A stretch of 50,999 nt of DNA. Origin: Limnofasciculus baicalensis BBK-W-15. GTDB lineage: Bacteria; Cyanobacteriota; Cyanobacteriia; Cyanobacteriales; Coleofasciculaceae. The stretch covers positions 1 through 50,999 of the forward strand of contig NZ_JAMZMM010000003.1 of the NCBI RefSeq assembly GCF_024178385.1, in the 5' to 3' direction. Each line of letters starts with the position of its first letter. Positions within the stretch are counted from its first letter, which is position 1. This document shows positions 26,507 through 35,403 of this stretch, in pieces. The translations under genes and the position numbers were made by a program. The notes beneath the pieces were generated by a model. It did no database searches, had not been told where the DNA came from, and was given only the letters and a program-made list of their open reading frames with translations.

Positions 26507-27022
26507 TTACACTTCAGTAGGTTGTTTTTCTTGTGTTTTCAGCCATTGGGTTGTGGCTATTGACTCTTTTTGAGTTTCCTCTGATTGAGAATTGAGCCAT
26601 GCTTTGTAAGCTGACTCATCACCGCCAAAGGAATCTAAAGATGGCACAAGACGATGAGCTTTTTTTGTCCATTCATCTTCTGGGGATAGGGGTTTATAGA
26701 CGCAATAGCAAATACAAATGGAATCGAATTCAGCACCATAGGGTGCGGGAATTTCTGGAGTGTATTCTTCTGTGCGAATAACCTCCCATCCATTATCGCG
26801 AAAAGAATCTTTATCTTCTGGTACAGTTTCAGTAAGTCGATAACCCGGTTGGGGGGAGGGTTTGGTGCTAGAGTAGTGATATTCTGCGAGGGTGTTAATT
26901 AAAATTGGGATAGAGCCAACGTTGGCAATTCGATAAAAGGATTCACCAATTGCTGTGCCTGTGGCTTCCCGATATTTTTTAATTTCTCCTTTATCTGCTT
27001 TAAATAAAATCAGTCTATTCAT
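26507..27022 (-). CDS. Unknown protein, tandem paralogue 2
   Basis: 171-aa paralogue of the next gene downstream, identical through most of the CICYCVYKPLSPEDEWTKKAHRL core and in the last residues (KTQEKQPTEV). Divergence is greatest at residues 8-50, which suggests that the N-terminal part differs in specificity. The leader is also duplicated: AAGGAGA before the ATG at 27,022 and CTCAAGG further upstream match those of paralogue 1, so the duplicated unit (about 595 bases) includes the control region. No function known. Confidence 0.65.
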   Translation of the reverse strand: MNRLILFKADKGEIKKYREATGTAIGESFYRIANVGSIPILINTLAEYHYSSTKPSPQPGYRLTETVPEDKDSFRDNGWEVIRTEEYTPEIPAPYGAEFDSICICYCVYKPLSPEDEWTKKAHRLVPSLDSFGGDESAYKAWLNSQSEETQKESIATTQWLKTQEKQPTEV

Positions 27023-27074
27023 CTTCGTTTTTCTCCTTGATAACATCCCCTTGAGCTATGTCTATGTAGCTATT

Positions 27075-27560
27075 TCACCTATCCCATAACTGCTGCAATC
27101 GAATTCTCAAATACATCCTGATTGGAAATTGATAAAACTCCGTCACTAACCATAAAATAATGGTTAAATGAGATAAAAAAGTTAACCCTGTCCAAACAAG
27201 AGGAAACCAATAAAAACGGCTAGTAGGCTCTGGAGGAAAAGTGTAAGCAGACAAACCAATCAAAGTGGCTGGGAGGACGACAAAAGCTATAGCTAAAACC
27301 CATATCGTCCATCCCCATTCAACCCCCTCTAAATGTCCTCCCATCCAATTTTTACCATTCCAGCGCCAGACAAGAGGGGGCTGTCTATCCGTCATTTTGA
27401 GGATTTGTTTGTCTAAATCAGCAATAAAAATCTGGCGACAAGAATCACAAGCCATAGCATCCATTAACAGCATGGATTGAATCTCGCCAGCACGACAAAT
27501 TGGACAAGGATAAATTCCTTGATAAGTCAAAGGTTTTGCTGAATTTGGCAAACTATTCAT
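27075..27560 (-). CDS. Membrane protein with N-terminal zinc ribbon
   Basis: 161-aa protein: CPIC near residue 19 and CDSC near residue 40 form a likely zinc ribbon on the cytosolic side, a short middle part has WRWNGKNWMGG, and two hydrophobic helices follow (WTIWVLAIAFVVLPATLIGL and an FPLVWTGLTFLSHLTIILWL hairpin) with a basic tail. Unknown function. The frame is open to 27,611, but that extension overlaps the YqaE gene, so the ATG at 27,560 is chosen. It starts 20 bases after the YqaE stop, so the two are cotranscribed. Confidence 0.65.
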   Translation of the reverse strand: MNSLPNSAKPLTYQGIYPCPICRAGEIQSMLLMDAMACDSCRQIFIADLDKQILKMTDRQPPLVWRWNGKNWMGGHLEGVEWGWTIWVLAIAFVVLPATLIGLSAYTFPPEPTSRFYWFPLVWTGLTFLSHLTIILWLVTEFYQFPIRMYLRIRLQQLWDR

Positions 27561-27579
27561 GTAAAAAGTAATCTCGAAT

Positions 27580-27741
27580 CTAGTCCCTTTTTGCAATAAT
27601 CCAGATAGCATGAACTAGCCCTGGCACATAACCGAGTAAGGTTAACAGAATATTAAGCCAAAAAGCCCCGCCCAACCCAACTTGCAAGAATACGCCCAGC
27701 GGTGGTAGGAAAATGGCGATGATGATACGAACGACATCCAT
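27580..27741 (-). CDS. YqaE/Pmp3 family small membrane protein
   Basis: 53-aa protein read on the minus strand. It begins MDVVRIIIAIFLPPLGVFLQ, the hallmark of the Pmp3/YqaE/RCI2 family, and ends in a second helix (NILLTLLGYVPGLVHAIWII) and AKRD. Two membrane helices make a hairpin; in plants and fungi these proteins affect membrane potential and salt or cold tolerance. A strong GGGAGG site stands about eight bases before the ATG. The gene leads a probable operon with the zinc-ribbon membrane protein. Confidence 0.9.
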   Translation of the reverse strand: MDVVRIIIAIFLPPLGVFLQVGLGGAFWLNILLTLLGYVPGLVHAIWIIAKRD

Positions 27742-27837
27742 GGTTTTATCCTCCCTGTCAGTCAGAAATAGTTGTTATCGAGTTTTCTCTTTACATATTA
27801 GACTCTTTGAGGATAAAGTGTCGCCCTCGGCTAGGCC

Positions 27838-27958
27838 GTGTCTTCAAACCCTGGAAGGGAGAAGCATTTGGATAGGAAACCTTGGGTTTAAGCCTGATGT
27901 TATCGCCCAAAGCCTTCTCCCCTACACTAGATTTTGGACTTTGAAGACATGGAATATG
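27838..27958. repeat. Large imperfect inverted repeat
   Basis: TGTCTTCAAA (from 27,838) faces TTTGAAGACA (to 27,953), GGGAGAAG (27,857) faces CTTCTCCC (27,911-27,918), and CTTGGGTTTAAGCC faces CGCCCAAAGCC inside. This looks like a folded repeat unit of about 115 bases between the YqaE and ChaN genes, non-coding. Confidence 0.55.
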
Positions 27959-27998
27959 GGCTATCAAAGGTAAAACTCAAAAATTTTTTCCCCACTCC

Positions 27999-28889
27999 CT
28001 ACTTCCAAAAGAAATCTGCAATCCTATTTTCTCCATCCAGTTTCCCATCTTCGGCAACACCAAACAAAAGGGAATACTGGAGGAAATCAGGGGTATTGAT
28101 GCGGCGGGCAACTCGACTTGGTATCCCGTAACCGTAAATAATATGACCCTTGCCAGCGATCGCAACTACTTGATAGTCTGGGTTAGCGATGATAAATTGG
28201 GCAATGGTTTCTGCCATAGTTTCATCCCACAGTACTTGGGTAGTAAAAAATCTCTCAAAGCTAGTACTATTTCCATGAGAGCCTTCCTGATGCTGTTCGT
28301 AGATTTCTTGGATCATTTTACGATAGTCGGGGTTATCGGTACGAATTTCTGTTAAGGGTGGAATATGTTTCTGTTCATCAAGTGTTAGACTTTCTAAGCC
28401 ATGACGGGCAACTTTACGGGTGATTTCTGTGGGAGTATTTAAGGCTAAAACTGGCAGTTTATTGTCTTTGGCAAAACGTAATAGTGGCGCGTAGTATTCC
28501 CAAGGGAAGCCCCAGCGTTTTTCGTATTCAGTTTGCTCGATTAATTCAGCTTCGGTAAGTTCTCCTGCCAAATATCGATCTATGATAGATTGATAGGGAC
28601 GCTGAAACATCTCCATGGCGATCGCAATTTTGGGATTTCGTTGGTGGAGTGCTTGCAGGATTTCCAGTTGCGCCTTGTGGTCATCTGGATTATTGTGAGT
28701 TTCACCCAGGTATACAACATCCGCTTTGACTAATTCATCTAGTATCGCCCCACGAGATGAGATAACTGGCGTTGTTATCGCTTCCGTATAGAATTGGGGA
28801 GGTTTGGCATGAGTTTGGATGTTACAGATAACGAAAATACCTAAAGACAAGGCACAGAGTTGGGTAATTGAATGGATTTCGAGCTTCAT
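27999..28889 (-). CDS. ChaN family (haem-binding-type) protein
   Basis: 296-aa exported protein; an N-terminal hydrophobic stretch with a Cys (residues 9-27) is a signal or lipoprotein-like leader. The ChaN/DUF399 core has VVYLGETHNNPDDHKAQ, AIAMEMFQRPYQ, LALNTPTEI and a final VAIAGKGHIIYGYGIPSR, where the His residues are thought to bind haem iron. Related proteins include the Campylobacter iron-regulated ChaN and cyanobacterial 'iron-regulated' lipoproteins. ATG at 28,889 after GAGGG. It follows the kinase gene by 42 bases on the same strand, so readthrough is possible. Confidence 0.82.
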   Translation of the reverse strand: MKLEIHSITQLCALSLGIFVICNIQTHAKPPQFYTEAITTPVISSRGAILDELVKADVVYLGETHNNPDDHKAQLEILQALHQRNPKIAIAMEMFQRPYQSIIDRYLAGELTEAELIEQTEYEKRWGFPWEYYAPLLRFAKDNKLPVLALNTPTEITRKVARHGLESLTLDEQKHIPPLTEIRTDNPDYRKMIQEIYEQHQEGSHGNSTSFERFFTTQVLWDETMAETIAQFIIANPDYQVVAIAGKGHIIYGYGIPSRVARRINTPDFLQYSLLFGVAEDGKLDGENRIADFFWK

Positions 28890-28931
28890 ATTTTGCCCTC
28901 GGTTAACCTCCCTCTAAGAATAATCCCTCAA

Positions 28932-30797
28932 TTAATGCAAATCTGCTTCCCAAACACCAATATAAATGCGATCGCGTTCATTCCGTTCAATTGCCACCTT
29001 CAAGTGGTTTCCCGTTATGAATCGATAGCGATTGGATTGGCGCTGATACACTCTTGCCAATCCTCCCTGAATCTCTGGCGTGATATTACCATTGAGCATT
29101 TGATTTAATGTATCAGATATTGTCTCCAACTCAACTGACTGATAAAATGAAGCTTCGGTTTGGCGCAAACGTCCTGAATTAACGTCAAATAGATATCCCA
29201 AACTAACTTTATTGGGCAGAAATTCTTCATATAATAAAGCACTAGTTTTCGGCCATAATCCTTTGGATTGCTTCGTCGGATTACCTAGAGAAGATTCGAC
29301 TATTTTTTTTGAAGTCCCCGGGGCAAATGCCGGGATACTTTTACTCTGAGAATGGGTGGGATTGTTCTTTTCAATAGTTGGGGATGGTGTTGGTGTTACT
29401 AAAGGTGTGGATGTTGCTAAAGGTTTCGGTATTGCTAAAGGTGTGGGTGTTTCTAAGGGTTTAGGTTGTGGAGTTTTTAGGGGTGAGGATAATTGAGAAA
29501 AACTTGATGTAGCTTGCTTCGGTGTTGATGCTACTTTCGGTAATTCAGCAATAATTGGTGTAGATTCAGGATTAGATGGGATTTCTGACGTTTCGGGAGA
29601 TTCAGTAACTTCAGGAGATTGAGGGAGAATTACTGAGGGTTTGGCAATGAGTGGTGATGAAGGTATTAGCGCAGGTATTGGGGATGGAGATGGTTTAATA
29701 GTCGGTAATTCTGATATGGTTTGAGTTGGAGATGGTACTGGATTTGAGGTAGTCTGATAACGATTAAAATTGAGCGCAATAGCCACAGCTACAAGTAGCC
29801 AACCTCCTACTACTAAACCTCCTGCAATGAGTTGTTTTTGTTCCTCTGCTGCGGGATAATGCCAAAAGCGATAGCGTTTTCTCTTAAAAGGAACAGTAGG
29901 TGGCACTGCTGGGTTACTGGCAATAGGGTAACGCTTGAGAGGCACTGACTGAGTTGCTATTTCTGAAGATTCGGTATTTAATTTTAATGTGTCTAACATT
30001 TCTCTGGCAGTAGAAAAGCGATCGCGAGGATGAAACCGAATTGTTCGATCCACTACTCCTGCTAGGTTTGAGTGACAATGGGGTGCATCCCTGCGCCATA
30101 AAATTTCCCCATTACCGGAATCTATTTCCAAAGATTGAGGTAATTTGCCCGTTAGTAAAAATACCGCTACCAATCCTAAACTATACAAATCGCTAGCATA
30201 AATTGGTCTTCCTGCGGCTTGCTCGGCTGCCATAAATCCTGGCGTACCAATTACCATAGATTGGGTAGTACTAGCTTGGGGATTAGCTACTGTTGTAATC
30301 GCTTCTTTTACTGCACCAAAATCAATTAGTACAGGCAACCCATCCCGTTTTCGGATAATTATATTATCTGGTTTGATATCTCGATGAACTATGCGATAAT
30401 TATGGACATAATCCAATACAGGTAATAAACTAAGTAAAATTGCTGTCACCTGACTTTCACTTAGCATTCCCTCCTTTTGTACCTTATTAGTTAAAGTATC
30501 CCCTTCAATCCATTCTTGAACTAAATAAAATTCCCCTCCTTCTGAAAAATAAGCATATAATTGAGGAATCTGATTATTACCTTCCCCTAGTGCTTCTAAA
30601 ACTGCGGCTTCTCGCTGAAAACGCTCTTGCACCAGCTTATCAACCTGGGGATTGTTACTTATCGGTTTGAGTTGCTTGATCGCACAGCGCCTTCCCGAAG
30701 GCATATAGGTATCTTCGGCGAGAAAAGTATAACCGAATCCACCCGCAGCTAGTGTTTGAAGTACCCGATAGCGATTGTTTAGCAGCGTTGGTGTCAT
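28932..30797 (-). CDS. Membrane-bound Ser/Thr protein kinase
   Basis: 621-aa Hanks-type kinase. Kinase domain residues 8-270: glycine loop LAAGGFGYTF, Lys41, catalytic HRDIKPDN (138-145), DFG (159-161), with AAEQ in place of the usual APE. A single membrane helix follows (about 320-342), then a 130-residue Pro/Ser/Thr-rich linker with repeated TPxPLA(T/I)P-like units (about 430-490), and a C-terminal domain (about 505-621) with periplasmic strands ending in YIGVWEADLH. The extracellular tail probably senses a signal. ATG at 30,797. Its C-terminal domain type is frequent after cyanobacterial kinases; ligand unknown. Confidence 0.9.
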   Translation of the reverse strand: MTPTLLNNRYRVLQTLAAGGFGYTFLAEDTYMPSGRRCAIKQLKPISNNPQVDKLVQERFQREAAVLEALGEGNNQIPQLYAYFSEGGEFYLVQEWIEGDTLTNKVQKEGMLSESQVTAILLSLLPVLDYVHNYRIVHRDIKPDNIIIRKRDGLPVLIDFGAVKEAITTVANPQASTTQSMVIGTPGFMAAEQAAGRPIYASDLYSLGLVAVFLLTGKLPQSLEIDSGNGEILWRRDAPHCHSNLAGVVDRTIRFHPRDRFSTAREMLDTLKLNTESSEIATQSVPLKRYPIASNPAVPPTVPFKRKRYRFWHYPAAEEQKQLIAGGLVVGGWLLVAVAIALNFNRYQTTSNPVPSPTQTISELPTIKPSPSPIPALIPSSPLIAKPSVILPQSPEVTESPETSEIPSNPESTPIIAELPKVASTPKQATSSFSQLSSPLKTPQPKPLETPTPLAIPKPLATSTPLVTPTPSPTIEKNNPTHSQSKSIPAFAPGTSKKIVESSLGNPTKQSKGLWPKTSALLYEEFLPNKVSLGYLFDVNSGRLRQTEASFYQSVELETISDTLNQMLNGNITPEIQGGLARVYQRQSNRYRFITGNHLKVAIERNERDRIYIGVWEADLH

Positions 30798-30832
30798 GGG
30801 CGGAAACTATTATCTTTGTTAAATATCAGTTA

Positions 30833-31372
30833 CTATTTTAAATCCAGTAATCCTTGCTCCTTTAACTTAGGATTAAAGCGAATATCACCTTGCAAACCAC
30901 GGGATTCTAGCATCTCAAAAATTTGACCTTCAACTCGCCGTGCGATATTTTTTAACAGCTTAATTTGGCTGACTCCATCGCTTTTATCATAAGTTGCTCG
31001 CTCTTCATCTGTCATCGTTAATTTAGCATCAATAGCATGATTCCAAATTACTTCATCAACACCATTCCCCGGAGGAATTATCCCATTTTCCTCAATCCAA
31101 GCTTGCCGCACTGCCTCTAAATGAGTACGATTGGGGCGATCGATAGTTTCTACCTTTACCCAATAACAAGATTGAGGCTGACGGACAAGGTGTTGTTTGA
31201 GGCTGAGATAAATATCGCGAGAATAGTTAACTAGTTGAAGGTTTTTTTGCTCGTTAAAAATTGCATAAATACCAATTTTTCCCTGTAACGATTCTGGTAA
31301 ATTGCCCGTCTCGTCAATATAAGATATAAAGTCTAGCTCAGAGAGAATAGGAATCTTTGTTTCGGATATCAT
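30833..31372 (-). CDS. GIY-YIG nuclease family protein
   Basis: 179-aa protein whose first half is a GIY-YIG-like domain: GIYAIFNEQKNLQLVNYSRDIYLSLKQHL corresponds to the GIY...YIG core with a Y-S-R-D version, followed by the Glu-containing helix THLEAVRQAWIEENG. The second half is charged and contains a long helix (SQIKLLKNIARRVEGQIFEML). The YIG motif is degenerate, so catalytic activity is uncertain. ATG at 31,372, 21 bases upstream of the unknown gene's stop; they may share a transcript. It also precedes the kinase gene by 35 bases. Confidence 0.7.
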   Translation of the reverse strand: MISETKIPILSELDFISYIDETGNLPESLQGKIGIYAIFNEQKNLQLVNYSRDIYLSLKQHLVRQPQSCYWVKVETIDRPNRTHLEAVRQAWIEENGIIPPGNGVDEVIWNHAIDAKLTMTDEERATYDKSDGVSQIKLLKNIARRVEGQIFEMLESRGLQGDIRFNPKLKEQGLLDLK

Positions 31373-31393
31373 CTTTATTTCCCTTTAGATTTA

Positions 31394-31720
31394 CTATCGA
31401 ATTTTTTGATAAATAGCACAGAGACGGCTAGGTTGGAATATTTTAGCTTTGAACATGAAATTAGGAGGAACATTGATGATAATATGATCGTCAGATTCCT
31501 GGTATTTTTCATATTCCCTTGGCATCCCTTTCGGTGTCCCCTCACTGTAGGGCACAGGTTGAAATAATAATTCTGTAAACTCAATATCTTGGCATTGGAT
31601 TTGTGTCGCAATTTGGTTGCGGAAGGTTTCGCCAATCAATAAAGCAAATAAGTTTTCGCGAGCTTCTGGATCGAGAACGAAGCTACTATTAAAGTTATTA
31701 ACAATTTTTAATCGAGCCAT
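31394..31720 (-). CDS. Hypothetical protein
   Basis: 108-aa protein beginning MARLKIVNNFNSSFVL. No family recognised. Segments include ENLFALLIGETFRNQIATQIQCQDI and an IIINVPPNFMFKAKIFQP strand near the C-terminus. The frame extends to 31,786 with improbable residues; the ATG at 31,720 is preferred, with a distant GGGAG upstream. It leads the probable run hypothetical, GIY-YIG, kinase, ChaN on the minus strand. Confidence 0.5.
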   Translation of the reverse strand: MARLKIVNNFNSSFVLDPEARENLFALLIGETFRNQIATQIQCQDIEFTELLFQPVPYSEGTPKGMPREYEKYQESDDHIIINVPPNFMFKAKIFQPSRLCAIYQKIR

Positions 31721-32103
31721 CTTGAACGGGAGTGGGAGGTGACAACAGGGATGATTATAGCCTGTCGGGTGCGTTATTACTCTCAACAGCCAGAAGATTA
31801 CTTATTTTGTCCATCTTCCACTCCCCCCACTCCCCAGTCGGTATTCTTTTCTCTTGAAAGTAGGGGGTGGGGTGGCTTTGGCATCTTGGATGATTGGCGA
31901 TGCGATCGCGCTAATAGGACTGACGCAGGGAGTCAGAAACCCGGTTTCTTCCTTAACATCGATCGTCTCAACCGATGATTTTGTCTAGAAACCGGGTTTC
32001 TTCCGCGCTAATAGGAGTCAGAAACCCAGTTTCTTCCTTAACATCGATCGTCTCAACCGATGATTTTGTCTAGAAACCGAGTTTCTTTGCCTAACTCCTG
32101 ATT
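31721..32103. other. Gap with tandem repeat
   Basis: No gene. C-rich CACTCCCCCCACTCCCC (31,811-31,828) and its reverse form (31,861-31,874) are short repeats of the GGGGAGT type. The tandem 85-base repeat is listed separately. Confidence 0.6.
31931..32088. repeat. 85-base tandem repeat with palindromic ends, two copies
   Basis: AGTCAGAAACCC begins at 31,931 and again at 32,016. Each copy has an AGAAACC(C/G)GGTTTCT palindrome at both ends and a CATCGATCGTCTCAACCGATG core; the copies differ at few positions. A CGCGCTAATAGGA linker precedes each copy. Confidence 0.88.
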
Positions 32104-33048
32104 TTAATTGTTTCCTGCCCTAACTTTATTTCTTTCTGCTCGGCAATCTCGACTGCCATTATCGAGGCTATTTTGGACTTTGCATCTTTCGTAAGTAATC
32201 TGGGCAGCGGAATAGTTGGGGAGTTGTGTCTGTTTGGCTAGGGATTGGTTGAAATAATCGAGTGCTTCTTTATCTTTGTCTTGACGTACTAATATCTGGG
32301 CTTTTAGGTATAAAACCTCTGGATTATTTGGCGTTAATTGGAGGGCGCGATTTACATAGTCGAGTGCTTCGTCGTATTTTTTGAGATCGCGCTTACCCAC
32401 TGCTATCCCCCGATAGGATAAATATTTGGGGTAACCGTAATTTTCTAACTTTTGAATTGCTTGGGCGGGATCGGAAAATGGCAGATTTACGGCTAACATT
32501 AAATCCATGTAGCCTGTGATTAGGTTGAATTCTGGATCGTTAGGATCGCTTTTTTTGGCTTCATCTAAATATTCAAACACTTTCTGTAACTTGCTTACCG
32601 CCCTGACTGGTCCATCTTGTTCAAAATCAGCAGCCCCTTCTAAAAAATGACCCACTGCCATATATAAGTTACCGCGCAAGGAATCGGTAGCAGCTAGTTT
32701 TTCAGCGGTTGTTCTAGTTTTGCTAGCGTAGGTTTTGAAACTATCGAAATTAGGCTTACTCTGCGATTTGGCATCAAGATAAGACAAAGATGCTAGCAAA
32801 GCATAAACTAGAGGTTCATTCCCTTCAGTAGACTCTGCTTTTTGCAGATAATCTTTAGCCTTTTTATAGTCTCCATCCTTGAATATTAATTCAAAAGCAG
32901 TTTCGGTATTGTCGCCAATGGCACGGGGATTACTGGTACGAAAGGGATCGCCAGCAAGGGTGGGTTGTGATAAAAAACCAAGCAAGACAACCGCTGCACC
33001 AGCAAAAGCTGTTACTGTTCGTTTTGGTGTGGCAAAGCAATCGATCAT
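32104..33048 (-). CDS. Sll0314/Alr1548 family TPR protein
   Basis: 314-aa exported TPR protein conserved in cyanobacteria. Signal peptide at residues 10-32 (AGAAVVLLGFLSQPTLAG). Mature part starts DPFRTSNPRAIGDNTETAFELIFKDGDYKKAKDYL; later regular helical pairs include DEALDYVNRALQLTPNNPEVLYLKA and KEALDYFNQSL, classic TPR units. The C-terminus has a CKVQ...DCRAERN pair of Cys that may be bridged. Function unknown; probably a scaffold in the periplasm or lumen. ATG at 33,048. Confidence 0.82.
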   Translation of the reverse strand: MIDCFATPKRTVTAFAGAAVVLLGFLSQPTLAGDPFRTSNPRAIGDNTETAFELIFKDGDYKKAKDYLQKAESTEGNEPLVYALLASLSYLDAKSQSKPNFDSFKTYASKTRTTAEKLAATDSLRGNLYMAVGHFLEGAADFEQDGPVRAVSKLQKVFEYLDEAKKSDPNDPEFNLITGYMDLMLAVNLPFSDPAQAIQKLENYGYPKYLSYRGIAVGKRDLKKYDEALDYVNRALQLTPNNPEVLYLKAQILVRQDKDKEALDYFNQSLAKQTQLPNYSAAQITYERCKVQNSLDNGSRDCRAERNKVRAGNN

Positions 33049-33383
33049 TGTTATCCAAAAATAACTCTCGGTTAAACCTTGACGTTAGAATTGATTTGAT
33101 GTTCCATTAGGGAATCCTTGGGAAAATCAATGTAATAATTAAAAGGAGGCGATCGCTCCCTCAACTTAGCCGATAAATAAAGCTATTTTCAGGTATGTGA
33201 GGTACAGAGAAACCCGGTTTCTCAAAGAAACCGGGTTTCTGGGCTGTGCTTTATAAACCTGGAATCTGCTGTAATTCTAGGGATCAACCTTACCGATTGT
33301 AGCCCAGTGCGATCGCAAAGCGTTGCTCCAAGGAGATCGCACTCTATACCTCAAAACAATATAATGTCTCTGACAGATTCTGA
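33049..33383. other. 335-base gap with CCGGG palindrome pair
   Basis: No gene. Two AGAAACCCGGTTTCT-type palindromes abut at 33,208-33,240 and could form a larger cruciform. The preceding CAGGTATGTGAGGTACAG matches 7,587-7,604, so this is a dispersed repeat. Several HIP1-type GCGATCGC sites follow. Confidence 0.7.
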
Positions 33384-34052
33384 ATGCTATATCTCAAAAA
33401 CCTCTCGTACCACCCCCCTGCTACCCCTACCCCGATCTTAAAAGCTTTGAATCTGGAATTAGCACCCCAACAACTAGGACTAGTAATTGGTCCTTCTGGC
33501 TCAGGTAAAAGTACATTATTAGAAATATTAGCAGGGTTAGCGGAACCCACAGGAGGTAATATATTCTGGCGAGATCAGGATTTAATCTCTGATGACTTAC
33601 AACAGTTGGGGGGATTAGTATTTCAGTTTCCCGAAAGACACTTCTGCGGTAGTACGGTTTTAGAGGAATTGCGCCTTGGGCATCCAGAGTTGAGTACTGA
33701 AAAAGTTTACGAAGCACTACAAGAAGTTGGATTAGCAAATTTATCCCTAAATGCCATCCCTCATGCTTTAAGTGGAGGACAACAGCGAAGGCTTGCTTTA
33801 GCCGTCCAACTCATTCGCCAACCAACCATGTTAATGTTAGATGAACCAACCGCAGGTTTAGATTGGTCAATGCGCCGTCAGTTAGTCAATCTTTTGGCAA
33901 AACTGAAAACCCATTGGACACTATTAATTGTCACCCACGATGCGGGCGATCTATTGCCAATTGCCGATCGCTGTTGGACAATTAAACAGGGAGAATTAGA
34001 AGCCGTCGATCCCACCTCTTTAGCCAAAAAAACAACAGTTGTTAGTTGTTAG
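33384..34052 (+). CDS. Energy-coupling factor type ABC ATPase
   Basis: 222-aa ATPase: Walker A GPSGSGKS (36-43), the Q-loop GLVFQFPERHFCG typical of CbiO/EcfA enzymes (PE after the Q-loop), signature LSGGQQRRLAL and Walker B LMLDEPTAGLD. It should power an ECF importer for a vitamin or metal, together with a T-component and S-component that are not next to it. ATG at 33,384; the last codons run into a GTTAGTT-type repeat. Substrate unknown. Confidence 0.85.
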   Translation: MLYLKNLSYHPPATPTPILKALNLELAPQQLGLVIGPSGSGKSTLLEILAGLAEPTGGNIFWRDQDLISDDLQQLGGLVFQFPERHFCGSTVLEELRLGHPELSTEKVYEALQEVGLANLSLNAIPHALSGGQQRRLALAVQLIRQPTMLMLDEPTAGLDWSMRRQLVNLLAKLKTHWTLLIVTHDAGDLLPIADRCWTIKQGELEAVDPTSLAKKTTVVSC

Positions 34053-34098
34053 TTATTGATTATTGGTTATTGGTTATTTATTATTGGTTGTTTATTGT
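34037..34098. repeat. GTTAGTT/ATTGGTT-type heptamer tract
   Basis: Short period-7 units straddle the stop of the ECF ATPase gene, like the tract beside tlyA but more degenerate. It is followed by CTTTGCGCTCTTTGCGTTAAAAA, part of a repeat family seen at 25,255 and 35,905. Confidence 0.65.
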
Positions 34099-34220
34099 TA
34101 ATCTGCTCTTTCCTTTGCGCTCTTTGCGTTAAAAAAAATGTCTTATATTCAACCGATATCCTCTATCAAAGATCTTAACAATTTCAAAAATAACTCAAGC
34201 TCAACAGTACCCAAACACCC

Positions 34221-34964
34221 ATGACAAGTAATCTAAATACTATATTATTGCCAGAAAAGCAGGAGATTTGGCAAGAAACTCTAAATTGGCAGCCGGACGA
34301 AACACAGCAGCAAATGTTTCAATCTATTTACGATGAAATCTTAGCCGTTAACCGCCACTTAAATTTGACTCGAATAACTGAACCAGATGAGTTTTGGGAA
34401 AAGCACATCTGGGATTCTCTGCGAGGAGTGAGATCCTTATTAACCTCAGTGAATTCTCCACTCAGAATTATTGATATCGGTACAGGGGGAGGATTTCCCG
34501 GATTGCCAATTGCGATAACATTTCCTCAAAGTTCAGTTACCTTACTAGATTCTACCTGTAAAAAAATTACCTTTCTCGACCAATTAATTGCCAAATTAGG
34601 CATTAACAACGTTGAAAGCATAATGGGAAGATCGGAAGATATTGGCAGACAAAAAAAGTACCGACAAACTTACGATATTGCCTTAATTCGTGCCGTTGGC
34701 TCCGCTTCTGTCTGTGCTGAATATGCCCTACCTTTCCTAAAAGTTGGCGGATTAGCGATTCTTTATCGAGGTAATTGGACAGATGAAGAAATGGAGGGAC
34801 TCAAGCCAGCGGTTGAACAGTTAGGAGGAGCAATTGAATCGATCGAACAATTTACTACACCCTTAAGTAATAGTATCCGTCATTGTTTATATTTACGTCT
34901 TATTTCACCCACTCCGGTGAAATTTCCCCGTGGAGTTGGCGTACCCGCACAACATCCTTTATAG
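34221..34964 (+). CDS. rsmG: 16S rRNA (guanine(527)-N7)-methyltransferase
   Basis: 247-aa class I methyltransferase, formerly GidB. An N-terminal helical part (NRHLNLTRITEPDEFWEKHIWDSL) leads to the SAM site IDIGTGGGFPGLPIAI; later LLDSTCKKITFL and ALIRAVGSASVCAEYALPFLK are typical. Modifies G527 in the 530 loop of 16S rRNA; loss gives low-level streptomycin resistance. ATG at 34,221, no marked ribosome site. The tail may be a little extended compared with shorter homologues. Separately transcribed from the ECF ATPase gene by a 168-base repeat-bearing gap. Confidence 0.92.
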   Translation: MTSNLNTILLPEKQEIWQETLNWQPDETQQQMFQSIYDEILAVNRHLNLTRITEPDEFWEKHIWDSLRGVRSLLTSVNSPLRIIDIGTGGGFPGLPIAITFPQSSVTLLDSTCKKITFLDQLIAKLGINNVESIMGRSEDIGRQKKYRQTYDIALIRAVGSASVCAEYALPFLKVGGLAILYRGNWTDEEMEGLKPAVEQLGGAIESIEQFTTPLSNSIRHCLYLRLISPTPVKFPRGVGVPAQHPL

Positions 34965-35155
34965 GTTGGGGAGTGGGGAGTAGGTTTTGTCCGGAATGCG
35001 ATCGCTCCAGCCAGCAAACTAGATCAAAAGTACTATTTTTTCCCTCGTCTCCCTCAAAAAGAATGTTCTTCACATAACTTAACAAATAAATAATGGCTGA
35101 AAGCCGCTTAACTTCGTGAAATTTATTGAGATTAATTCCTAATAATTTACGAGAT

Positions 35156-35256
35156 TGCGTCGTTTCAGCGATCGTGGTAGAATAATCCAAAGGAGGGCTA
35201 CTGACCTTTAGCAGGTTTTATACATTATGGTGAGTCATTTCAAGATTTTATCATCT
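35156..35256. repeat. Dispersed repeat A, copy 2
   Basis: Same orientation as 1-95. Starts TGCGTCGTTTCAGCGATCGT, where a HIP1-like site replaces the AGCTATTGT of copy 1. Confidence 0.65.
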
Positions 35257-35403
35257 CAATGAGAGTCTGAAAGGTTTTTCTGTAGATATGGCGATGTAAA
35301 AACCGATTAAACACATCAAAAGTAGCCATCAAAATTATTAGCTCAAGATCATGCCATTACTGGCAAACACTTGCTCCAGATTTTGCACTTCATACTTCTA
35401 AAT

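Noticed and set aside
34900-35190. Minus-strand frame of 96 codons across the rsmG end and repeat A
   Set aside because: Overlaps the confident rsmG 3' end and repeat sequence; no motif.
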